DNA of 64,000 nucleotides, from assembly GCA_013365325.1 (NCBI GenBank), contig JABVXV010000028.1, forward strand, positions 62,001-126,000, written 5' to 3'. Below the pieces are notes generated by a model. It had not been told where the DNA came from. It saw nothing but the letters and a program-made list of their open reading frames with translations, and made no database searches. A program made the position numbers and the translations under genes. Source of the DNA: Dipetalonema caudispina. Lineage: Eukaryota; Nematoda; Chromadorea; Rhabditida; Onchocercidae. Shown here in pieces: positions 11,066 to 24,600 of the stretch; position 1 is the first letter of the stretch; every line of letters begins with the position of its first letter.

Positions 11066-12838
11066 TCAACTACCGGGCCTTTGTAAATCATTATTGAGTG
11101 GATTGAACATTTGAGGATATGAATAGGTAGCTGTAGCAGCGTTGCTTTGAACATACGGATTGTAAATATCACTCTGATACGGATAATATGAAGGTCCGCC
11201 GGTACTGCTTAAACTAAATCCGCATGCGGCATGTGTATGACTTGCACCAGGCATATATGCAGCTGCAGATTGTGCACCTAATGAATATGCTGATGACCAA
11301 CCTGAAAAAAGAACGATTTATTAATTATAATAATTATAATTATATCTCAAATCTTTTCACATAATTTTATAAGAATTCCATCAGGTCACAACTACACTTC
11401 TTTTATTGGATTTTTCTACAATTCCTAACTATCTTTGGATAAGAGGAAGATGTCATTGGTTCTTAGATGACCAAACCTTGAGGAAATATTTGTAAGTGAT
11501 ATTTGATTCAATCTGTAAGGTACCTGATAAATCAACGAGAGCACATTCTTCTCCTGTCGCAATCTCACTACCAAGCATTTTAACAGAGAATAGTTCTATT
11601 AAACAACTATCAAATTAAAATCTTATTATTGCTGGAAATTATCACACTTTTTTAACCAAATTATCCCTGTCGTAGTGAATGAATAAATAAAAGTACGGAA
11701 TTCTTAAATGTCTTCACTAATCAAAAGGCAAGTATCCTGAAAGGACAAAGCCGGAAGAAAGTGGAAACTACAACCGATCAAAGATAACCTTGTAAGCTTT
11801 AACAATACTTCATTTCAACTAGTTACAGGGAAGTCAACAACACTATAAATCTGAAATATTTAATTTGCATAACGAATGAACATACCGGCTAAATTTGCTG
11901 CATGTGTCGGACATACTGTTCTCAACGGATATTCCTCCTTGACTGTATTTTCTGAACTGCAAAATTAATTTTTAAACAACTTACGATTTTTGAAATTTCA
12001 AAATTACTCTCACATTGCTATCAATTCTAGCGATTAAGTAAATGAAACCTCCGAGCAGACTTCAGGAAGCCAGCTGACAAATACGTATAATCTTTAAAAA
12101 CTTGAAGTGAAAGTTAGACTTACCTATTTCCAGTTTTCAGGTTAAATTCCGCAGTACCTGGGATTACAAGTGGTGAAATGCTTTTCTGTCCACTTGATTC
12201 ACCTTTATTAGGTTCTGGCGGAGGCGTTTCTGTATGACTGCTACATCGATCATGATTTTGCCGTACTTGCATCATTCGTTTTTGTTGCCGATCTTTTGCT
12301 CGGCGATTTTTGAACCACACCTTTTATATGAACAATATTATAAAATCGAAATTACATTATCTACTTTCAATAGGACAAAAAAAAGTCAGAAGATATCTTT
12401 GTTAATTAAAATAAAATTGTGAAGTGGATACAAGAAAAATTAAACAAACAATCTAAAATTTTGTACCTGAATTCGAGATTCCTGAAGTCCGACTTTTTCC
12501 GCAATTTGTTCACGATGATAAACATCCGGATAATGGGTTTGCTTAAACACTGATTCTAAATAAGAGAGCTGCATAGGATTAAATGTTGTTCGTTCCCGTC
12601 GTCCTGTTGCCTTACGATTTTGATCGCTAAATTCAAATTTCATTATTTTAATAAACAAAGCGATCAATTCTTCTATCTTTTATCTTTCCATTATTGCAAC
12701 TACATTAGGGGAGAAGAAAAATTACTTAGTGGTAGAAGTTGACGGATTCAGATATCCTGGGAATACTGGTGTCGAAGAATATGCAAACGACGGTTGTGGT
12801 CCAAAAATATTGTATGGATATGGGCCATTACTCACCAT
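11066..12838 (-). CDS. Otx-like K50 homeobox transcription factor, copy 1
   Basis: Five exons on the minus strand: 12838-12726, 12626-12467, 12320-12124, 11956-11886 and 11301-11066. Phases are 2, 0, 2 and 1; the product has 258 residues. The homeodomain spans about residues 46-105, beginning at RRERTTF and with the recognition helix VWFKNRRAK. Residue 50 is lysine, which in the Otx/Bicoid group selects TAATCC sites. An intron falls exactly between homeodomain residues 46 and 47, the usual position in paired-class genes. N- and C-terminal parts are rich in Tyr, Pro, Ser and Ala, as in activation regions. Closest known group: Otx relatives of nematodes (ttx-1, ceh-36, ceh-37), which act in sensory and pharyngeal neuron fate. 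The exact orthologue cannot be settled by eye. The paralogue lies at 28360-30583. Confidence 0.9.
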
Positions 12839-12959
12839 CGGTTTACATCAATGTCGCTATGTTACAAACGTAATACTTTCGCAAAAAATCCTCCTGGAAC
12901 AAATACAGCACGTTTTAAGCGCAAAATAACGTAATAGCAGCAAAAATTTTCCGTATTAA

Positions 12960-13061
12960 ATTTTCGAAATGGATATAAGATGGTATAATCTTAAATTGAC
13001 GCCATTTGAAGATGATGAAAATATCGAATATACTATACCGATTTATATCCATTTCGAAAAT
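12960..13061. repeat. 28-bp imperfect inverted repeat, promoter of Otx-like gene 1
   Basis: Arms 12960-12987 and 13034-13061 are reverse complements over 28 bases. The outer 19 bases match perfectly and the inner part has a few mismatches, around a 46-base centre. It begins about 120 bp upstream of the Otx-like start codon. Confidence 0.85.
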
Positions 13062-13136
13062 CAATGTGAAAATCTACAAAACTTCATAGAGCAACATATA
13101 CCAGAAGAGAAGTACCGAACAGAAAATGATTCTTAA
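12969..13136 (+). CDS. Possible 55-residue short ORF
   Basis: ATG-to-stop ORF that begins MDIRWYNLKLTPFEDDENIE and ends PEEKYRTENDS. The composition is unusually protein-like (acidic, few Lys/Ile/Asn runs) for this AT-rich background. Against it, the first half overlaps the inverted repeat, so part of the apparent peptide comes from repeated DNA. No homologue is recognised. It could be a small gene divergent from the homeobox gene, an upstream exon, or chance. Confidence 0.25.
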   Translation: MDIRWYNLKLTPFEDDENIEYTIPIYIHFENQCENLQNFIEQHIPEEKYRTENDS

Positions 13137-14934
13137 TGATATTATAACTCTCTCCCATTCTTATATTGCCACCAAATTTGTTCTGAATTGATCAACTTCT
13201 GATAGGCTACGGAAATATTTGGACATTAAATCTACAAATGAAAAAAGATCTTAACGATCTTAATAAAGAAAATAACAAAATTTTCATTCTTGAAGTGAAA
13301 TCATTCATTTCTTCATTTTAGAATTTCATTAATTTAACATAACGTAAAAGCAAATGAACGATTCTTCGGTTTAAAATGTATTTTAAATGAAGATATACAT
13401 CCTAAAGTTGCAAAATAAAGGGAAAAAGACAGAATTTTTCTGTCGTTTTTTAAAATATTTTTCTTGAAGTGAAATTCAAAAATGAAAATTTAAGTTCAAT
13501 GGGGCTGATAACCTCTGATCTCTGATTTTTTAGTGAACAATTCATAAGCTAAAACATTTTTTTGGTTCATCAAGACAGACACGCCCAAGACGATGTGATT
13601 GAATGGGGCGTATTTGTCGACCACGCCCAGAGGCACATTCTACGACACCGTATGACGACGATATACAGTGATAGCACTCAAGGACGGAAGTTTAGAGTAA
13701 TCTGATATTTAGGTAAAGCAATAGGTGAAAAATCATCAAGCTTGCAATGATGCGGTACGCATGAGTCACGGTTACGTCTAAATGGAACCTGGGGTTATTT
13801 GCACTTGTGATATGATGAAATTTTCACAGAGTACAGGAAGCAGAAGTGTATTTTCATAAGTCAGTCGTTTTAGAAACTATGAAATTCTATAAATAATTCT
13901 ATTTTCTAGAAGAACAAAGGAGATTACCGTTTCCTTAGAATATGAAATGGAATTACCAATGAAGAAATAGCATAACAATTACCGATCACATAATTTGGAG
14001 ACAATTTCCAGTTACTGGGCGAAATAATAGATTGAAATTTCTTTCTTTAATTAATTTTTTTTTTTGATTCAGATGAAACATAACTGAGATATTGCCTAAG
14101 CGGAAGAAATTTCAACAATTTAGCAGCTCGAAAAGAAATCATTGCTCTTCCTTTTCCAATTAATCCATTCATCAGTGTCGTAAGTTAATTATTTCGTAAA
14201 AATTTTAATCCAATAATTTTGAAAACAATGTATGATTATATGCAATTCTTATAGTTTCATCATATTACCTTCTAATCAATTATAATTTATTCGCGAATCA
14301 TCATTACTTACGTAATACAGTAAACAGGGCTTATCTGATAAGATGATGATTGATGGTATAACGAAAAGGATTAATACTTTGGTAGAATGACAGTAGATAC
14401 TAAAGTATTAGTTATTAAGTTTCTTCTTTTTCTCTAAAGAAATAGTTGTTAGTAATGGATGATTACGGGTTTCACCTGTAACGGAACAATGGTTGGAGTA
14501 AGGTACCCCTGCAGAGTATATCAGCGGCATCCATATCCGTTTGCACGTCACTGAACGCCGAATTGACCTTTATTTATGATGAGGAGATATGAGTGGAATG
14601 CTTTCAAGAAATAAAACTTTTATATACTCACCTTGACATTGTAGTTTCAAATGACGAAAATTGTCGAAATCTGTCAATATCTTCTGAACTTGTAATTTTA
14701 TAATATCCACATTCCATATTTTTAGTAATGCTGAAGATTAATGAATATTTTTCTAAACTAATTGCTTTGATTTATTAATAGTTCAAAACAAAGTTTAAAC
14801 TAAAGCAAGGAATCATTTTTCTTTTTTGTCGTAAATTTATCTCAAATATCTACATTTAAAAAAATCATTACATAATAGAAAGTAAGGGTTAACTTGCAAT
14901 AGTTGTTGTAACAAGAAGAAGTCGAAAAGTTTAA
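13137..14934. other. Upstream flank of Otx-like gene 1
   Basis: No gene. It contains a GC-richer patch with GGGCGTG-type boxes (13580-13629) and a second GC-richer patch at about 14465-14560. Both stand out from AT-rich surroundings and may be regulatory. Confidence 0.35.
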
Positions 14935-15204
14935 ACTTGTTGTGGAAAGAGGAAAGAGGACAAGAGAGAGAAAAAATACAGTGAGAGAAAACGAAAACAC
15001 AAAGATGACATTTCATATTTTGGATTATATTTTGAAGTAACTGATTATCCAGAACTGGAACTATATGCAAAAAATTATCCAGAACTGGAACTATATGCAA
15101 AAACCTTAAATTATTCTGAAATTGCAAATTTGATTGAATCCTATGAAAAACTCTACCATTCACTTGCTCAAGCGATCATCGAACGATCGATCTCTTTATC
15201 ATGA
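14935..15204 (+). CDS. Coding-like open frame with in-frame 30-bp duplication
   Basis: The frame is open for 89 codons from a stop at 14932 to a TGA at 15202. It starts lysine/glutamate-rich and ends in a plausible folded region (YSEIANLIESYEKLYHSLAQ). A 30-bp unit repeated at 15044-15073 and 15074-15103 encodes the decapeptide YPELELYAKN/T twice without disturbing the frame. There is no ATG, so it would be a 3'-terminal exon; no 5' exon or convincing acceptor was found. The minus strand is also open here (108 codons), but with a low-complexity, hydrophobic product. Confidence 0.3.
   Translation, partial: TCCGKRKEDKREKKYSERKRKHKDDISYFGLYFEVTDYPELELYAKNYPELELYAKTLNYSEIANLIESYEKLYHSLAQAIIERSISLS
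15044..15103. repeat. Tandem duplication, 2 x 30 bp
   Basis: Two nearly identical adjacent copies, 29 of 30 positions fully alike including ATTATCCAGAACTGG. The length is a multiple of three. Confidence 0.9.
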
Positions 15205-18200
15205 ATTTTACTTGTCAAAGAGAATACCAGATGTGTCATGCACGTTTCCATTATTTCTGATCATATCAAAGCAACATTCCTGAGTGACATGAGCAGGTAA
15301 ATTAGTGGGATAATCCGGCTGCAGCAAAATTAGGGAACTCTTAATTGGTCCAAATAATTTGCACTAGTATCTATAAAAGGTGCAAATTGATTGAGGTAGG
15401 GATGTCTTTGATGTCAGCATATGGCATAAAGGCAGGTGTGATACCAATGATCCATCTCTTCGAGTTAAAAAGAAGGTAATTTTCGGAGTAAAATGAATCT
15501 CTATCGATATCGTGGATCTCAGATCGATGGATGTTTCTCTAATCGGAAATTAATAATTGCTCATACCTTTTTTTTTAGCAGTCACTATCACGCTTTTGAC
15601 AAATGGCAAATATTTTACCCGATGAATGGTGGGAAAGATAAAAGATTTTGGTATTGAAATTTCAGAAGAGCATTGCGATCGAATTAGGAGTTGCTCAAGG
15701 GAGCGGGAAATTGGTGCAACTGAATTATCCGTATGATAAATCCCGAAAATCTGAAAATTAACTTACAACAAATAAAAATCTGTCCTTACAAATGAAATCT
15801 TTAAGATTATTGTTGATAGCTGTCGAAGGCTATTACAATATGCATGATATATTTCAAAGTTTTTAGAAAGAAAACTTAGTGAATTTTTAAATTCGAAATA
15901 AAGGAACGATAAAATTTGTGTGTGTTTCCATTAGAATTCTGATTCCACTCATCACTGCAGTGTTCCCTTCCAGCTAAAATATTTTGTTGAAGAATTGAGT
16001 TGAAGAGGAGAGGAGGAAATGAGATGGAAAAATATCCTTGATGGCTAACAATTTTGAGATTATCCCGTTCCATCTCAAATTTCATGGCCTCAAAAATTGG
16101 CTGCAGGTGGTATTCGTTATGAATTCGTTATGCAAGTCCTACAACTGCTGTACACGACACTGTACTTTTTGTCACAAATTATTATATTGTTGGAAAGGGT
16201 ACGGGATACAAATCTCAGGATGAATGAGAGTTCTACGATGATGGCAATCGATAATTCAGTATCCTGCATAATTTTCGGATATCGCAAATTTAGCTGATTG
16301 AGAAATATCGAAAGTTAAGGTGAAATTCAAAGAAGACAGCGCAAATACTTTAGAATACAATATAAAAATATAGTACTCAAACTACACACAAATAAAATTA
16401 ATATTTCTAAACTAATTTTAAAAAATTAATTTTAGTTAGATCTTATCAACAAGTATATCATGTCACTCTTCACAATGATGGAAATTTTTTCTTTTTTTAC
16501 GCAGAAAAAAGTTCCATATTGGAGCTATATAAGTGAAAAGTTAGAATATAATTAGCATTATGTAAACATTTCATGATTGGAAATTCAAAATTCGAAATAC
16601 TATTTGTGAATTACAAAAGCAGTTATTACTTTCAAAACTTTCGCAAAAAAAAACAAATTTGTGAAGTTATATAATTGACTGGTCAAGATTAACGTATAGG
16701 ATATCGTACAGAGGCTTAAAGATTATTAATGAAATGTAAAATATGAAATTTAAGAGAAAGTTTGAATTGGTAAAAGCATGTAACAAATGAAAATAGATAG
16801 ATATTTTGCAACAATAATGATTGGAGTTGTTGTGATGAAGAAGAAAATAGAAAATGCATTCCTTCAAGGCGTCCAGAAGATTGTATAATAAATGAAGAAG
16901 CGAAAATGACCACATATTTGCTAATCCTAACTGACGGGTCAATCAATTAGAAAAATAATTCACAGATTTGAAAAAGAAATAATAGTTCGACCCAAGACTA
17001 GCCGTCGCCTTAATTAGATTATCGGTAATTAATCGCTGTGTGAAGTTGCCGATTACTGTAACACATTTTCGAAGGCAAATCTTCATTTTTGGAATTTTCC
17101 CTAGTGATCAAGTTGATGAATCCAATGGCATCGATATGTGACCTCATTAGCATTAACTGGAGCCACTGAGAGTATTTTAACTTTGTCTACTGAAGTGATT
17201 TCTGACTTAAAGAAGATTCATTTTTTGTTTACTGACCTTTCTTGTCGAAATTTTCTTTTCACTTTAATACTTTGCACGATATGACTTAAAGCATTTCTAA
17301 ATAGTACTACGTGTTATCAATTTTTGAAATGAAACAAACTGTAATAAGTATTGGTAATCATAATGGCTTAACTGACCACTCTTTAAATATGTAAATAACT
17401 ACAATTAAAATGAATAGACAATAGAGGTATACAAATTGGCATAAAGATTATTTCCGGAATTTAGTGTAACGGCCAAGACAACAGTATGGATATCCGAGAA
17501 TAGTGGACAGGAAATGTGGCGTAATACTTTTGTCTTACATCAAGTCTCATGTAACTTTCGTCTTCTACCTTTATTAAACGCAACTAACCTCTTTGATTCA
17601 TGCAACGGTAGAGTAAACAGTATGTTCTGATTAGATCCTGAAAGTAAACAAACTTTTACCCCTTCCAATTTCCCTGAATTCCTTGTTGCTTTCTAAAAAG
17701 GATCGAGAGAAACCGAAATTCTTAAGCATAATATATTAGGTGAAGTTTATGCTTTTTCAGGGAATCTTAGATAATTAGTATGGAACAATTAATTTACTAA
17801 ACACAATCATCAAAATGTATACCTTAGGAAGAATCAATGTGAATCAATAATATTTAATGTTAAACAGTTTTAAAACCGTTTTCTGTTGCTATCGGTTAGA
17901 CTAATTTTGGGGAGTACGGAAAGACATTTCCGGAAAAAGTGTGAGAGAAACTGATAAACAATTAATGAGTAATGAACAAAATCTCTGAAACATATGTTCT
18001 GAAAAGTCGTTTATTTGTTATCTTCACTGATTTGAGTTTTTTTTTTTTTTTCTTGAAATTTGATTTACATTCAATTAATGTTCCAATGAATTTAAGCAGC
18101 TTTGCCGAAAGAAAGATTTTTGCAACTAAATTTTTTCGGTAATTTTGAAATCTTATACGTTTGTTACAACAACACATGTCATTCGTTACTTAACAATTTC

Positions 18201-18677
18201 TAATTACCTAAGTAAGAATTCAAGACACATGAAATTCCCGTGTTATCGCGGCAACTTTTCTGAGGTAAATTCATTAGAAGTTTAAAATGAAACTAACGTT
18301 TTTCATAATAACTTCGTTGCATCACTCGTTGCCAAGAAATTGAACCTGGACCGTCTGAGAATAATCGGAGTGGACACATCTCGGGGTGAGCTAGTTGCGA
18401 GGATGTAGCGATTGAAGTGGAATAAAGTCAGAAATGTTGTAGTGAATAGGCTCTTTTACTGGTCATATAATCAGCATGATGTGTGGATTAGTTGCTAATC
18501 TTCCTGCGAGGTTGAATCTATCTGGCTTATCGTGCATTACTTGTTGGCCATAATTGAACTCGTGTGATGCTTAGCCACATCGAATTGTTGTTATTTTCTT
18601 GCTTCTAGTTTGAATTTTATCAGAGATTTAAGTAAATGATATTGAAATCAGTTGAATTTCAGTTTGTATATGTCTCA
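15205..18677. other. Intergenic between Otx-like gene 1 and MED24
   Basis: No convincing exon. It contains homeodomain-type core sites, for example GGATAATCC near 15310 and a TAATTAGATTA..TAATTAATC cluster around 17010-17035. The right end is the promoter of MED24. Confidence 0.4.
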
Positions 18678-21600
18678 ATGGGAGTGCTAAATGAGGACAA
18701 GCAACAGACGGATATAGGTTGGGTGACGAGCCTGGTGACCCGTGCTCATGCCGAAGGACTGTCACCGATTGAATTTGGTGCTTTCTTGAAAAAGCGCATA
18801 ATAACGTCTGGTTGCAATGAACAGCACTATAGAGCTATTGCTTGTAAATTTTTAATGCCTGGATTCAATATGAAATCATGTTAATAAGCTAATGTATATA
18901 TAAGTAGACGTAGGAAATAAGCATGAGTGGATGTGAATATATGTGTTATATCTGGCTGAATGGTACAAAACATAAAGTTTTCTAATAATATTAGAATATT
19001 AATATATCTGATAACATTGGTATCTTTTTAAATAGAATATCACAAAATAAACATGTAGTAAGTAAGGGACCTGTGCAATTCTCTTTTGTTATGGATAACA
19101 AATTTAGCGATGCTTCTTCGTTTTGCTACGGCATCAGTAACACCTGATCAACGAATGCTTGCTTGTCTGGAAGCATTGGTAAAAGCAGAGGTATTTATTA
19201 TTTTCTTTCTAGCTTTTAAATGTTTCTCATCTTTCTTCGTTATTTCAGTATATTATTGAGTTTTCCGTCAGTAGTTCTCTTTGTTCCTTGTTTTTTTTTG
19301 TATTGCATTGAGTGATGCGTCTATTTATTAGAAAATAGAAAAGACTTTTCTAATCAAGGAAAATTCGATAAAAATTAATGGTTTATTAGTTTTACTTGGT
19401 TTAGTTCACTGAATTTGACTAATTTTGAGGTGCTTCGATGGGCTGTTTTTATTGAAGTGATCGCTGAGTTCCGGCAGTTTTCACGTGAATATTGCATTGA
19501 AGCTCTAGCTACGATTTTACGAAATTCGGTTCCATTGCTGAAGTAAAGTTTCAGATATTGTAACGTTGTTCCAAGCTTTCAGTTTTCGATGTCTCAAAAA
19601 TGCACTAGTGCCATTCTGATTCCGTTAATTGGGAATTATTAATCTTGTAGGTGCAATTATACATCAGAGAAAGAATGTTTGGAATTATCGGGATCATTGA
19701 TGACTGTTTTAAATTGGTGCTTACTGGCTTTAGAATACTCCTTAAAAAATGAAAATAAACGAAGCACTCAAGCGCTTATTCATTGTGCTTGTGCATATGC
19801 AAATAGCAAGTTTGTTCGTGCTTTGCTGTACATTCATGAACATATTGGTGCAGGTTAGTGCTGTGATGATTTCATAATTACTTCATTGCTTCTTCTAGTC
19901 ATTCATTTCCTAGTTTTTCTTACCATATATTCAATGGTTTTTGCAAGACATTTGTTTCTGTTTTTGCTTTTATTATCTGCGATGTGTTCTTCACCACCAA
20001 TCTTATTTTGAAATAAAAAAACATCACTTAGTCATACGATTATTATTGGAAGTATTTTTCGAATTTGTTTGCCAATTAGTTTTAGTCAGTTATTTGAACC
20101 ATTTAGTTGCTTTATTTAAATGACAAGTTCCTTTTTCATCTCTCACTCAGAAATTTTTAATTTATTTATGCAAAAGTTCAGAATATAAATCTCTTGCAGT
20201 GTTTTACTGGGATTTACACATTTGAGGTCATTTTAATTTGATTCACCTCATCTAATACTGAGTGCATGCATTTTTTTTCAGAAAGTGTAAATTATGTTGT
20301 CGAAGCTGCTGTTTCATTTGCGCAAAGTTACCCTGATTGCGAGGAGTTAAAAACAATGATTGAAGCTTTGCAGCAGTTCGGCACTTCGCCAGTAGAACGA
20401 ATCGAAGACAATCTCGGTGGCTTAGTCAAACAGGTAGTATATTTCTGAGTTATTAAAGATGTCATTTATTCTTGGTATAGTTTACCGATGGTGTTACTTT
20501 CAGGTCAGAATTACAAAGTGAGACATTATTTAATCAGTCGGTTTGCAAGTTGTTAATATATTAAGTTAGAGAGTTAATCGGTTATTCATGTCGAAATTTC
20601 CGGAAAATCAATTTGTAGTCGCATCCAGCAATCCTGACGTTGGTTTCGGTTTTTGAAGGATTCAGAATGACGAAGAAAGTGGATCAAATGGCAGATTCCT
20701 TTTTCGAACTTGCTGAAATTCTTGAATTTCCATTCCCAAAAATGTTTGAGGATATGATACGGGCATCTCTGTTGATTATGGTACGGTTTGCGTTTTTGTT
20801 AAGATTGGTTTTTGCAATTGTTACTATAACGAAGATATTAAGATTAATTTCTACTTTTACTAGAAAAATTCCAGTTATTTTTCAGCTTGATGCTAAAGAA
20901 TCATTGGGTGAGGAGCTGGTGGCATCACAAGCATTTTACTATGTTAAACTTCCACAGATTGTCAAACACCTGCTAATTCTTGGCGCCCCACTTGACGACT
21001 TGATCACCGCGCTTGATACAATTTGCGATAACAAGACTCTTTTAAATCAGGTAAATTCCAATTTAGATTAGACTTTACAGTTTACATTCTGCAGTAAACA
21101 TTATATTAATATAAAAATTTAAGGACATTCCAATTCTTAGTTGTTTACCGCTTATAATGTTTTACTGATTGCTGATGCTGGTTATTCTTGAAATCTCAGG
21201 TTGATGAGGAAAACATTTTTATTCGTTGAAAAACTGATAGTTTTAATAGTATTTCTTAGGTAGACATGAAGACGAAGACAAATACGTTCCAACATCTGCT
21301 AGAACAGATGGCCGCTGCAGGTGTTATTGATGAGGGCGTTTTGAAAAATTTGCTTGAAAAAAGGTATTTAAATTAAAACTAAAGTATAAAATGTAAGTTT
21401 TCAAGAGTCACAAAATGTCATTCTTTAGATTTTGAATTTTATCTATTCCATTGACTTAAAATCCAGCTTTATGTGTTCACTTTTATTTGTTACATGGCAG
21501 ATAAATTATGTCGAATTCTTTAAATTTGTGAAGTACACTTTATTAGTGATGGTATTAGTATTGCTGTGCAAGATGTTTTTATAAGCGGTAATATCTGTTA

Positions 21601-24600
21601 CGCTTGCCATTGATCAGAAGTGAATTGATAACAGCGATGTACGCTTGGGACTTGAAGAATTGTTCTTTGCGGAGAGGGATTTCAGTTCTGAATTCAGCCA
21701 TGTTTATCCATCTTGAATTTTACAGATCTCAGTACTGGCCGGAACTTTTCCAGATGCTTGCACAAACATCTACCACACCTGTACACCAGCCACTTATATT
21801 GCGAGCAAATTCAGCTAAAATGGCTGTAGATAAGGTTTCTTTTATATTGCTGTCTCCGTCTTTTTTATGCAGCGGAGCAAAAAAAAAAGTTTTATTATAG
21901 AGAGAATCTATTTCAGATATTAAGGCAACCCAATAATGCTGTAATAAATGTTCTCTTGAAACTTGCCAGTGGTAGCGGAGGACTTTTTACATTTGATTCT
22001 GTTTGTGCGTCATTTTGTGCTGATGGTAATTTGACTTATTTCAGTTCGAAACTTGCGATGTAAGTTTTCCTCCATTTTTTTGCAAAGCTAGTTTTGATCA
22101 TTATAGTTTTGCAGGACTATAGTTTATCTAGTAGCAAATTTTTTAAATCCTGAAGCTTACTTTTTTGGAGACCGCAATCGTAGTTTTATTTGATTTTTTA
22201 AAGGATAAACGGACAAAGTGAACGACCAGCAGAAGGTCTGGATATGGATGACGAACGTCAACGCGCTCTTGCTTTCAACCTTTCATTTATCCTGCTAACC
22301 AGAATTCGTTTCATATATGATGATCTCGTCAGTAATTTTCATTTGCATTATATGCCCGAAAGAATTTCCGTATTTGATATTCATATCGTTTCATGCTTGT
22401 CATTCAAGACCATTTTGTACTAATTGAATGCGTAGAAACACAGTATCAGTGTTATTATTTTGAATGCAGTAATTTTTGATTTTATAGCGGCCTAGCGAGC
22501 TGGTAAATGGGACAGTTCGTGGAATGGACAATACCCAGTCATGCTTTTATAAATTTGCATCACATTACGGTTGGACAGCAGCTGATAGCTGCGGTTTATC
22601 GAATGCTTACACTAATGAACAGAAGGCAGCATTTGTTGATCGTGTTAATATGTTGAAACGTGCACAACCGTTCTGGGATCCGAGAACGTGAGTAGGAGCT
22701 TTTGAACATTATTTTAAAGTAGGGAGCTGTGTAAAATCCTTTAATCTCCATAAAAATATTAAGACTTTTATAAATTATATGAACTGAAGACTTTAGATGA
22801 AAGATTAATGTCAGCATCCCGTCAATTACATTTTTTTCCATAACTTTGTAGAGTGAATTATGCTGAATTAGTCGATTTTGTACCAGTTATTGGTGAGATT
22901 CTTCTGGATGACTTCAGGATGACGAAATTTGAAAACTATGAGCATCTCCATGAAAATATTAAAGTAAGTGTATTTTCTTATAATTCGAAGATTTTGGACA
23001 TGTGATAAGCAAAGTGAATGGAAGCAGTGTATGAGTGTAAATTAATAGCTGTAATATGAACTGCGAGCCATGTGCTGTCAGTATGATAGCGTTTACACTC
23101 ATTTTGATGCTCTAATTTTTGAACTTTAAAAGAATTTTAATGGTTTCGATGCGTAAATTGAAATTTTAAGTTTTTGAAGAAATATTCTAATACATTTATT
23201 CGGTGGTCGTACTGAGTGAAATGTTTTAACATCATGAAACATTTACACAACTAATACAGGATCATATACAATGCTTTTGTCATTTTCGATACATGAAATT
23301 TTGGGAAAAATTGCAGAATGTTCTACACGCTTTTCGAGATGATGCTAATTTTATGATCGTTTGCTTAGTCCAGTGGATGTGTTCACAGCCTGTAACCAGT
23401 CCACGCCAGAATTTGGTGAAGTCTTTTATCCGAGCTCTCGAATATCCACATCAGCTGAATCACACACAGCAAGAACGGTACTGTTAGTCCTTTTTAAAAC
23501 AATTATATAGCATTTACTCCAAGTTTTTGAATTTAACGGTTTTAAGTTCAACGGAAATATTTTGTTGAAATTAAAAGCGTGCTAGTATTCAAGCATGGTA
23601 CTAACGTCAGCTACTTGTCGCCGTACGTTAGATGATCTTTCCATTTGTGATCGCTTGCGTGACCCGAGATTTACATGGATCATAAATTGCGCGAAGAGAA
23701 AACTGCCCACTGTACCATTTACATTACCTGCTACGAACGCTCAGGTTTTCTATTTTCTTTTTTCTTTATTTTTGATTCGCAGAAATTTTTGATTTTGACA
23801 GTTTTGCAGAAACTGCTTAAAATTTGCATTTTGTCTAAGCACATTATTTATAGTCATCGGATGCAGAAATGTTGAAACAAGCATTTACTTACGCTCGACA
23901 GCAGGCTTGGGGATCTCCCAATGTTTTGCAACTCGTTGACAGATGTAATAAGGCTGGTGTTGTTGAGAATTGGTGCATGGTGGGTATTTTCATTCTGGCT
24001 AACCAGAAATTTAGGAAATAAATCCAAAAGTAGAAATATTTTCGTTATTTTCCCCAATCAAGTAAAATTCATCCATTTTCAGTTTTTTCATCATCATCAT
24101 TAGTTTGTATGTTAAGGGTTCTAGTCATTTTTGCAGCTTAACTGTTGCATTAGTTCATATGTGATCAGTTAGTATTATATCACTCCGGAAAATTCGGTAG
24201 CAGAGTGCACAGCAGTATTGGTGACTTCCATGACTTTTTTTTATACATTTATATTCGCAAACTATCTCTTTTATAATTTCCTTGTAATAAAAAGATGCAA
24301 TTGTTGACTTATTTAGGTGTGGTTAAATGCAATGCTAAAGTTGTCGACAAATGACGAAATGTTGTGTGCTAGTGAATTATGCCTCGCTGCTGGTATTATG
24401 TCACCTGTACCCTGCATGCTTAGTTTTGCTCGCAGCATCACTGAATATATCTTTGAACAGAACGTCGATTTTGGTGAAGAATTTTGCTTCTGGAATCTAC
24501 TGGTGAATGAAATTTGATTCTTGGTTTTTCCTAAAATTAATTACTGATTTTGATAATCTTTAGGTTGCGTAGAGCCAAAAGCATTGGTATCTGCACGATT

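Noticed and set aside
14837..15163. 108-codon minus-strand ORF
   Set aside because: Low-complexity hydrophobic translation antisense to the more plausible plus frame; only the duplicated segment makes it look regular.
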